Shown piece by piece: positions 9,201 through 18,100 of a stretch of DNA of 19,830 nucleotides; position 1 is the stretch's first letter, and each line of letters opens with the position of its first letter. This DNA is from Ettlia oleoabundans. Its lineage: Eukaryota; Chlorophyta; Chlorophyceae; Chlamydomonadales. A program made the translations under genes and the position numbers. The stretch covers positions 1 through 19,830 of the forward strand of contig JAAMXP010002577.1 of the NCBI GenBank assembly GCA_019693395.1, given 5' to 3'. The notes beneath the pieces were generated by a model. It did no database searches and was not told the origin of the DNA. It was given only the letters and a program-made list of their open reading frames with translations.

Positions 9201-11495
9201 AACTAACTGCCTCCTTGACATCCCCACCCGTCTCCGGTTCCCTATTCTTCTGGTTTCCCCCTGCCCCCGCATACAGGCGCACCGTCTGCAGGTGGCCTCG
9301 CTCCTCGGGTGCCCCCAGCAGGGCCATCGTCTTGCCGAAGAAAGTGTTGGCGCCAATGTCGGTCACCACAGCATCAAGCTCGCCGCTGGACACCACCGCA
9401 CCCGCTAGGATCTGCAGAGGCACGTTTGAGGTTAAGCACAGAGTGACAGGTGTGGAATGGTACAATCACATAAACATGGAATTAACAAACTAGGGAGTCA
9501 TCGTGCCACACAAGCAACACATGCAGATGTGAATCTTGACAGCCACATGAGACAGAATTGACAGGTGTGGACTGCAACAGACACATGCAGAACGGTGCAA
9601 GAAACCCCAGGTCCCAACCAAATGCAAGCAGGTAAATGAACAGCTTGTTACAGAAGCACACACACGGCAGGCTCCGGTAGGCTAGGCAGGTTCTTGCCTT
9701 GTCCCCTGGCCGTCGTGTCACCGCCAACGATTCTCCTGTCAGCGAGGACTCGTCAATCTTTAGAGGCTCACCCTCTCCAACCAGCTGCAGCTTGGAAGAC
9801 CAGGCGATCGTGATAGAAATGCTCTAGGGCGGCAAGGAAGCAGGCTGTCAGAATGACGACAGCCCCGCTACGGCTTGCATGCAGATGGGCGTAAGGAGCT
9901 TCATGCCCCTCGACCCCCCAAGGTTGCCAGCTACCAGGCTGCTTCCTGCATACTGTACAGCTGCATGTGTGCCCTTGGCAGCCGGGGCAGCGCACCTTGC
10001 AGTCTGCAGGGATGACGTCTCCGCCCTTCAGTGCAATCAGATCACCGGGCACAAGCTCCCGAACAGGAAGCTCTACCCACGAGCTATCACGCTGCACCAA
10101 GGCCTGAGGTGCTGCTAGCTCCTGTGCAGCGGAGGGTAGGGGGGCAGAGGGCAAAAGGAGGGGTAAAGATGGTCAACCAACAAGAGTCTTTGAGGGGATA
10201 AGCTGGACTCATGTCACCATTTTGCTGGCCAGCAACCTGCTGGCATGGCTGCAACATGTTCCTGGCTGCCAGCTGCCTGCAGAGGGCTGCCAGTGGCATG
10301 AGAGGCACAAAGGCACGGACACCCGCAGCGAACAGCTGGCATCAGGTCACACCTCCAACTCTTTGATAGCATTGCCGGCGTTGCGGTCAGTGAGGTAGCC
10401 CACCCACACGATCAAGTTGAGCTCAATGAGCTGCAGCAGGGAGTGGTGGTAGTATCACGGGTGGGGTGGCGGTTGGGGCGGTTGACGACGACAGTGGCAG
10501 TAAGCCCAAGCTCAGCGGATTAGCATGGCAGCAATGGCAGAAGTGCTGGCTGACGGGGCCTTGGGTCTTACGATTCCACTGAGCAGGGTCGGAACATGGT
10601 GTTCCAGGGGCAAGGTGTAATCATGCTGGCACAGGCTTCAAAAGAACCCGGGCAATCTGTGCTGGCAGGTCGTGACTGGGAACAGGCACCTAATGCTGCA
10701 GCAACCTGGACGCACCAGCAGCGTGAATGAAGTCCACCCGCGGCTGCCATCATTCTCCACAGCAACACTGACTATAGCTGCTGCTATCTGCAAAGGGATG
10801 CGATGCCAATTGAAGTTGGATCCAGCATGAGCGGCAACAGGGATGCCGCATGCTTGTGAGGCAGATTGCAGGACAAATTGCACGGCGCAGCCGAATGATG
10901 CAAGGCAGCGGGAGGGCATGGGTTTGCACGACTCACAATGACGAGGGCCACCCAGTCGAGGTAGCGCCAGGCAATCTTCTTCCACTCTGGGGTCTGCATA
11001 CATGCTCAGAATTGTGGTGCTTGGCCATGGGAAGGGCATGGGGGGCAGGGCTAGGGGAAGAGCTGCAGGGCAAGCGGCGGGTGGCTGACGGGAAGGGGTC
11101 CTAAGGTTGCAACTGGCATCATGTTACCATGATGGCCCCACCTGCTTGCTCTTCACCTCGTTGTAGCCATGCTCCTTGTGGAGCTCTTCTGCCTGCAGCA
11201 CAACCACGAGAACAGGACATGGATGCCTGCCAATGGCCTTCTCGGGCTGCGTGCATGAAGCGGAGCGAGCCGACACCCCACATTGCAGCACAACTCCTGT
11301 GCTGCTCACCTGTGCAGTGGTCAGGCCATGGTGCTGAGTGGCTCCGCCATCAGCTTTTTTGGAGCCAGCAGCTGCTGCCCCGTTCCCCACCGCCACAGAG
11401 GCATGGGATGCTGGCAATGGCGGCGCCGAGGGATTGTTTGGCGGATGAACCTGGCCATCCTCGTGGTTTGCACCCACCACCGCAGCAGGACTCAT
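2313..11495 (-). CDS. Plasma-membrane-type H+-ATPase (P-type ATPase, P3A), 33 exons, about 1024 aa
   Basis: An ATP-driven proton pump of the P3A family that energises the cell membrane. Exons: 11495-11310, 11192-11142, 10993-10937, 10787-10716, 10430-10353, 10121-9996, 9784-9698, 9411-9283, 9140-9033, 8855-8743, 8516-8470, 8299-8244, 7981-7913, 7689-7573, 7350-7250, 6968-6873, 6651-6585, 6406-6278, 6072-5976, 5771-5665, 5481-5377, 5221-5111, 4869-4731, 4493-4438, 4320-4223, 4079-3952, 3775-3726, 3602-3543, 3295-3215, 3028-2954, 2905-2831, 2769-2706, 2452-2313. The total is 3075 nt, with all phases agreeing. Seen in order: an N-terminus ending GLTTAQ-AEELHKEHGYNEV; M1-M2; DRNAGN (A-domain entry); TGES (206-209, dephosphorylation loop); PIGMP in M4 (309-313); DKTGTLTLN with phospho-Asp352; KGAP (445-448, nucleotide domain); DPPR (501-504); MVTGD (523-527); GDGVNDAPALK (596-606); M5 to M10. 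M6 keeps an Asn-Asp pair (692-693) at the position of the plant proton-binding Asp. The start is the first in-frame ATG before the conserved N-terminus. Oddities are six GC-AG introns and a long C-terminal extension. The family call is certain; the last five exons are less so. Confidence 0.96.
2770..2953 (-). other. Two very short introns flanking the last hydrophobic exon of the ATPase
   Basis: The intron before the hydrophobic exon runs 2953-2906 (48 nt, acceptor CGTAAG). An alternative acceptor gives only 36 nt (2953-2918, acceptor TTGAG), adding FARK in the same phase. The intron after it, 2830-2770, is 61 nt, has a CTAAC branch-like element and ends TGTGCAG. Most other introns of this gene run from just over 100 to about 300 nt. 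Confidence 0.55.
5482..9697 (-). other. Six GC-AG introns inside the ATPase gene
   Basis: Family-conserved protein continuity forces GC donors at introns 9697-9412 (AAG|GCAAGA), 8742-8517 (AG|GCAAGC), 8243-7982 (GAG|GCAAGC), 7912-7690 (CAG|GCGCGA), 6584-6407 (GAG|GCAAGT) and 5664-5482 (CAG|GCAAGC). All end in AG. Five have the strong AG|GCAAG context typical of genuine GC-AG introns spliced by the major spliceosome. The one at 7912 is weaker; a GT donor nine bases further on (ACAT|GTCACT) would add three residues in frame. Confidence 0.8.
6761..6784. repeat. Short tandem repeat, 10-mer CCCACATCCA, about 2.4 copies
   Basis: Two full copies (6761-6770, 6771-6780) plus a partial one lie in the ATPase intron between the DPPR exon and the exon ending at 6873. 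It is a simple-sequence tract with no visible function. Confidence 0.7.
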
Positions 11496-12805
11496 TTGGC
11501 TTGCTATGCTTTTTTCGCGACCTTGTGAAGAGAGGCCTGGCCCAAGACCTCACAAAAGGCTTGCGCCTTGGACGTTCTGCTGACGTGCCAGGTTGCCGCC
11601 AGCGATGCACAGTCGTTGATTTCTAAATTGAAAGTGCACGACCTCGCATTTCGCCTCGCGCATGGCTTCCCGGGATGTGTTAGTCCAGTCAGCAACTCCT
11701 GTCGAGGAAGCAATCGCATTGGGTGCAAGGCGCGGGCCGTATGCAGGCCCGGCAATACAGGACTTACAAATATTACCTGGAGAACCACACAGCAACCGAC
11801 GAATGAGCCAGTAATACGCCCAGTCACGAAACGCCGGGGGAAGCTGACGTGTCACATGCATGGATCAGCGGCTGATGGGCATTGCTATGGATTGCAACAT
11901 GCGGCTGATATGTCTTGGGTGGTGCACTGGCTTCCTCAGCTCGCTGCAGGCGGCGGCAGCGACAGCAAGTGCCAGCCAGCCAGTGGTGGGCGCCGCCAGA
12001 TGCAGGTTACTGCCACTTAGCAGCGCAGCAGCAAGCGGAGATGAAGAGCTTGACTTTTACTTCGGCAGCTGCCGCTCACCAACATGAGGGCATGTGAACA
12101 TGAGGGCACCAGAATTGGCAACTTTGCCATGGCCAGCTGCACACCAGGGAGCATCTACAGCAGCTTCCCATGCAGGGAACTGAAGCGTGACCTGCACCAG
12201 CGGGCGGAGCACAGGCAGCGCTGCATACCTGGCTGATCACAACCCCTACCTGCCCAGCACAACGCTCCACTGCATCACCTGCGAGGCCGTTGGCAGACCC
12301 TGTGGCGGCGGCACACGGCACCACCAAAAATATCGTGCTGCGATTGAAGGGTGAGCATGCTTATGTGGCTGGTACTGTGTTACCCTCGTGCTTGGTGGGC
12401 TCAGCAGCTTTGCAACTGTCAATTGCAGCAGGGTCTTGGGATGAACCTCTATTCCCAACAACGCACAAATCTTGTTGCAAATAGCCAAAGCAAGGGCCGC
12501 CACAGGTGGGTGTGTGAAGCAATAAAGCGTAAACCATCGTTCACTCAGCGGTGCAAGCTGAAGGCCATTGAGCAGGTGAAGAAATTGGGTTTTCGGTTTG
12601 AATACCTTATCTGAAGAATCTCATCATACGTGGCTCAGCCATAGGCCAGCAAGATACAGCTCTGTCGCACGTTTCGCTACCCTTGTGTCCATTCGTTCGG
12701 ACACTCCCAGGGCATCACTGCTACTACATCATACACTACAGCGCCGCCCCCCCAAGTCCACGCGGCTCAACGGCTGCCAAGCACCAATAAGGGAGCAATC
12801 GCCAG
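11496..12805. other. Intergenic stretch upstream of the ATPase
   Basis: About 1.3 kb between the stop of the neighbouring unknown gene and the ATPase start codon. Several open frames exist on both strands, but none has paired splice signals or recognisable protein character. It presumably holds the 3' untranslated region of the upstream gene and the promoter and 5' leader of the ATPase. No clear TATA element was found. A TGTAA on the minus strand (11768-11764) is a possible but distant poly(A) motif. Confidence 0.4.
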
Positions 12806-14682
12806 TCACACATAGCTGAATAGGATGCCCCTCTGGCGCAGGCCTCGCACGATCTGTACTGGCACCTCCAGCAGCACCCCACGCGGCACAATGAAGGTCT
12901 GCTCTGAAAACTCCTGGCCCGCAATGCTGCAGGTGACGGGGTTGATCTGCAGGGAGTCCTCCCTCCCCACCTCAACCACCTGCTCCATCTCCGGTGGTGC
13001 AAACTCTGGGAACGGCTGGCCCTCCTGCAGGCGGGCGGATGATTTGTAGTCAATTGTTGTTGGTGGATGGACAGTATTGGTGCAGGCACAAGTAACCCTG
13101 CCCTGCCATTCCTGGGCGCAGCGATTTAGCTCATGCCTGCACACCCTTCTCACCTTTACCCGCATTCCTGCAGCAGAATACATACTGTTCAGACACATGC
13201 ATGTCTGGACTCCCTCCACCACAGCAGCAATACGGGTGATGCTGGCGGCCCACTGGTCCCACCTGGTTGGCGTAGCCTAGCTGGGAGGCAAGTGCCGCTG
13301 GGATGAGCAGCCCCATCTCGTTCACTGCAACATGCACAGGGATGGCTTTGCCACACTGATGTTCCACACGGGATGCCAGTTGATCCAACGGGCGGCACGA
13401 CATCGCCAAACAGGTCCGGGAAGTGGGTGTCGCACAGAGTTGCATACCTGCCGACACAAGGGCATGCGCTCACGCAACCGCTCACAGGGTAGGGGTGAGG
13501 CTCTGCCTACCAGTATTGAGCATCGCCTCGGCCATGGCCCAGCCGCCATCTGCCCGCCTCAGGAAGATGACCTCCCGCTGGTTGACCACCGCGCCTGCAT
13601 TCCCAACCCCAGGAAAGAGGGGACCAGCATCAGCATAAACTCACACACTGATTACCATTCAGCAAGGGCATGACATGACCTGTAAGCTAATATAGCTTTG
13701 ATAGCACGTGCTAATAACAGCCGCGGCAGTTGTTGTCAAAACTAAAAGTCAAGGTGATGTGGTGAAAAGGGGCCCAGTTCGGAGCACAAGATGCGCCAAT
13801 CAACAGCGCCACCGCTCACCACCAGGCTGGAAGGCCACCAGCTGCTCCTCCAGCTCCCGGCTGTACTGCCCCTTCTGGTAGTCCCGCAGGCCAGGTCCCG
13901 CAGCCCCCTCAGCAGCCCACATCTGCCGCCGCTCCTCGGACAGCAAGCGCCGCCATTTGCGCATGCGGTGCATGCGCTGCAAAAGCAAGCTGGGCAGGAG
14001 CGTCCCTACTGGACTGCTTGCAATGGGTCAAGGCTTGTGTGGAAGCGCAGCTGCACGCTTGACAACAATGTTGTTGGCGGGCGGGGCAAAGCTGCTTGTG
14101 CGAGGTGTCATTTGGCTACCAGGTGGCACACCCGCCTTGCCTTCCAGCGACACGCTGCCATACTCCCTTACCCACGTTGCCTATAGCTACTGCCACAAGC
14201 ACCTGGCGCATGGCGGGGCTCAGTTCCACGGCATGGCAGTCCTCCTGCCGGTCCTTTGCCCACCCATCAATAGCCAATAATAGCTGTCTCCTGTAGTACA
14301 CAGCCCCAGCCAGCACCGCGCTGCCCAGCAAGATCAGTGCGGGCATAGAGCCGCCTGCCCGCTGCCGCTCTTGCCGCTCAGAGTCCCTGTCGTCGCTGCG
14401 GCAAAGCCAGACCTGCAGCCAGGCGCTGGCACTCAGCCATCGCTGGACACGGGTGCACTGGGGCGGACAGGGAGCAGGGCATGCCCTCTCGTGACCTAGT
14501 AGGGCTTTGACGGCACGCACTCTCGTGCCTTCTCACCGGTGACATTGCACTCGCGCTTGCACTGCCTGTAAACGCTCTGCAGAGCGGGGGTTGAAGCACA
14601 ACGTGCATGGGCGGGAACAACAGTTTAGCTGGACGAGCCTCTCGGACTCCTCAACCTGGAAAGCAACTGGGTGAGCTTTCAT
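12806..14682 (-). CDS. Unrecognised single-pass membrane protein, about 327 aa, six exons
   Basis: I do not recognise the family. Exons: 14682-14537, 14395-14203, 13976-13820, 13594-13511, 13447-13263, 13024-12806 (stop TGA). They sum to 984 nt with phases matching at all five junctions and GT-AG sites throughout (for example CACCG|GTGAGA, TTTTGCAG acceptor, ACTG|GTAGGC). Visible features in order: a Cys cluster CCSRPCTLC (residues 21-29); a charged stretch DDRDSERQERQR; a membrane segment starting MPALILLGSAVLAG (about 66-83) followed by YYRR; a very basic helix RMHRMRKWRRLLSEERR; a middle part with VIFLRRADGGWAMAEAML; a hydrophobic beta-like part IPVHVAVNEMGLLIPAAL; and a C-terminal domain ending RQRGILFSYV. 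The Arg-rich side after the membrane segment suggests it faces the cytosol or stroma. The start is uncertain: the frame stays open upstream to an ATG at 14859, and a start at the membrane-segment Met (14346) is also possible. The C-terminal exons are the most convincing. Confidence 0.6.
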
Positions 14683-15191
14683 GTCAAGCTGAATCCACCC
14701 TTCAATCGATCCTGGGCGCAGCCTTATTTCTTGACATTTGTGCGCATGCGCATGTTGCCCACCCTGGCTAGAAATTGAGCGTGGCATTCGGTGCAATGCA
14801 ACAGACTGGAAGCATGGATGTTTGAGGGATGGCGCGACAGGCCGAGTATTGACCAACAACGGCAGGCAAGGAATGAATTAGCATTGTGGAAGAAGCGCTG
14901 CGAGATTGCATGACTGAGCAAGCTTGGTGCACCAGTTGGTCAAGAAACCAACCAATGATGAGCCACCAATGGGTTGCTGAAGTCAATCAACAAAAGAAGC
15001 GACATCACAAGGAGCATAGAAGCCTCCGTATATTGCATCCAGACCACGACCGATGCCAAACTGTCAGAGACAAAGCAAAGCGGCATGATGAAAGCAAAGG
15101 AACAAAGAAGCCGGCTGCTGCAGCGGGCATCAAATCAAGTTGCAGAAAAGCAAAGAGTGAGAAAAATGGTTGAGAAGGTGCTGCGATGCTC
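14683..15191. other. Intergenic stretch between the peptidase gene and the unknown membrane protein
   Basis: About 500 bases, A-rich on the plus strand. There is no supported exon other than a possible N-terminal extension of the downstream gene (frame open to 14859). No TGTAA poly(A) motif is seen on the minus strand. It presumably holds the peptidase 3' untranslated region and the next promoter. Confidence 0.35.
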
Positions 15192-18100
15192 CTAGCCCTG
15201 TATTGCCTCATAGAAGAGAACGCTAGGCTGGATGCGCCCCGCCTCACACTTGCGCCGCACCTCGGCCCAGCCACCCACTCGGCTGACGCGGGTGTCGTCA
15301 AACATGAGCCAGCCACCCGCCTCGGGAACCAACACCAGCGCCTGGTAGTGCCGCCCGTAGTAGCACACCATGCTGCGCAGGCGGTAGCGGTGCACACCGC
15401 GGTCGGCGCCCTGGTACACCTCACCCAAATCCACCTACACAGCGCGGGAAACCCGGGCGGGGGGGTGTGGGGTGGGGAAGGTGGTAAAGTACAAATGGAC
15501 AGTATTGTACACCAAATGAACATTCAGCGGGGATCACTGCCACCTCAACCAGCCAGCCACCCAGGCAGCCCGCCCGCCCGCCCGCCAGCCGTATCTCACC
15601 TCCTCATCCAGCGCCTCCAGCCTGGCGCCAATTGCATCTGGCGCCTCGGTGTGCGACTCCCAGGCCACCTGTAGCGTGAACACTCGTGGGGCCGAGCCCT
15701 CCAGGAAATGGTTGACGGGGTTGGGAGTGCCGCAGCCGCCCAAGTCCTCGTCGCAGCTTTTCTGGTGCTGAGCTTCCACCTCCCGCAACAGGCTGCCCAT
15801 GCTGACATCAGGACCCAGCACCAGCCGCTGCATCTGGAGGGCGGTCGCCTGCAAAGAGGCATGCCACAGCCACAAAGCCAGAGCAATTGATCACACGGCA
15901 CAGTGGCAGCAGCTGCAAGCTCCCCGTATAGCCCGCCCGGCTCTGGTACAAGCAGTTGCCTGCAAGCACGGTTATCCTCATATTCGTACCTGCGTGTTGT
16001 GAAAGTATTGGGTGTAGCTGGTCTGGTGCGTGGTCTTGTGGCAGGCATGGCAGGCAACCTCCTCCTGAACCTTGAGGCCAAAGGTGGAGTCGATGCCAGC
16101 TGGGCGCCCTTGATCCGCAGCAACTTCCATAACCTGCATCTAGGGTTTAGGGAATCCAACAGCACATTGATGTTCTAAACTTAAATTTTAAACGCCATGA
16201 CACCGGTATTTTTGCTCAATGGCAGCGCAACAACCCCAGACGGAAGGCTAGGTCCCCACCCACCTTTTCGTAGAGGCACAGCAGCACCTCAGCGGGGTCG
16301 TGCATCTCCCCTGCACAATGGTTGGCAAAAGGGGGGTGGGTGTCAACATAAGCAGATGATAGAATCGGGGCTGCAATGTTTTGTGGCGAAGGTTGAGAGG
16401 CTAAGGCGGCATGGAAGAACAACCGAGATGCTGCAGCAATACATCACAGCCCCCCCCTCAGTAACAGCCAACGGGGAGAGATGGCAGCAGTGCTGGCGGC
16501 TTCTGGCATATCTCTCACTCCCTGGCTCACCCAGGCCAAAGCTGTGACCCTCCAGGTTCCCCAGGGCCACACGCAGGGCACCAGGGTCCACCGGCGCACG
16601 CTCCCGGCTGCCAGCGCCCCCACGCTGGGCCTGCTGCGCTGCGCCACCTGGCGTGGCTGCAGGCGAGGGGCTGGAGGGTGTGGGGGAGGCTGGTGCACTG
16701 GGGGTGCGTACGCCGCCACTGCGGCTGGGGCTGAGGAGCCCCGCCACCCCCTTCTGCTGCTGCTGCTGAATTGATTCTGCTGCGTGCTCGCGCTCCTGCT
16801 CCTCCTGCTCTTGGAGAGTGTGGAACAGGCTGTGGAGCGCCGCCAACACGGGGTCTGCCGCCGCAAAGTCCGAGGGCCACTGAGCAACCTGTGGTAGGGC
16901 AGGAGAGGGAGGAGCGGCAAGGGATGGGATGGAACAATCCCAGGGCCTAGGGCCTAGGGCCTAGGGGTTGTTATGGTCGGCAACCTCTTAAGGAGCTCAC
17001 AAGTGAGTGTGGGCCCCCTGGTGCCCACTGCAGTCCCAGATAGTGTTGCTGCTGCTGCGACAAAAACCAAAAAGGCAGCCAACATGGACATGCATTCCGG
17101 ACTTGGCAGCAGACGTTCAATGCGCGGATCCCTGCAGGGCCTTCCTTGCACGATTGCACTGCAACCCTAGCAGGTTTGCAATCGCGCTGATGAACAACCT
17201 TCTGAAACTCCTTGCAAAGTGGCCCACCTCCACGACCCAGCCCACCACCACCAGGGCCCCACCTGCTGCCTAAACTCGGCGCAGCGCCAGAGGCACTGCA
17301 CGATGACGTTCAGGAAGCAGTTGTACTGCCCCACGTCGTTCTGCAGGACCGCCAGACCCGCCCCCGTACTGCCGTTCAAGCCGGGCATGTCGCCGTAGCT
17401 GGCGCTGCTGCATCCTGGTCCACTGACGGCCATGCCTGCAGAGCTGCTGGACTGGGCGTGTGCCAAGCTGGCAGCGATGGCGGCTGCCAGGTCAGCATCC
17501 TCCTCCTCGGGCGCCACCTCAGCCGACCCACCCAACATCGTCTGCATGTGGTTGGTGATTTTATTGGTAATTCGGTTGGAGAGCAATAATATGGATGGGC
17601 CGGACAGAAGGCAACTCACAACACAGGTGAAGCACTGCAGCATTGAAGCAACACAGGCAGCTGCTTTCAGGTCACGGCTCTGAATGCAAATGGAGTGGAC
17701 GCGGCGCGGCAGGTTCCCCTCACCGCCATCAGGCTGTCCACCTCGCCACTGTCGCCAGCCTGCCCGCTGACGCGCGCACGCTGCGCCCAAGATGCCTGCT
17801 GCTGCACTGCTGCTGCCCCTGCCCCTGCTGCAGTCCCTGCCGCTGCCGCCGTTGCCGCCAATGCCGGTGGCTGTCCCCAGGAATCGCCAAAGCCCCAGCT
17901 GTCCTGTGTGCTCTGCGCAGAGGGGTCGCCTGCGCTGAGGCCCCAGCCATTCCCGCTGGGTGGCGTTTTGTGCAGCGCTTGGCGCGGCGCAGCTGCCGAA
18001 GGGGGGTCGCCGGCGCCCGACCGCGGCCGAACCACGTGCAGCACCGCTGGCGCTCCTCTCTGCTCGCTGCCTCTGCCGCTAGTGCCGCTGCCACCCCGGC

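Noticed and set aside
9482..9697. Extending the TGES exon past 9698 instead of using a GC donor
   Set aside because: The extension breaks the conserved GDK-ILAGA junction and soon reads as a Cys-rich, non-homologous sequence.
11550..11861. Minus-strand open frame upstream of the ATPase (contains AFRDWAYYWLIRRLL)
   Set aside because: It looks mildly protein-like, but I could not link it by phase to the ATPase first exon or to the neighbouring gene, and it has no clear start or splice pair.
13189..13485. Alternative minus frame with FPDLFGDVVPPVGSTG in the unknown membrane protein gene
   Set aside because: It does not fit the phase of the preceding donor and runs into a Cys/His/Pro-rich stretch. 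The chosen frame continues cleanly to the last exon.
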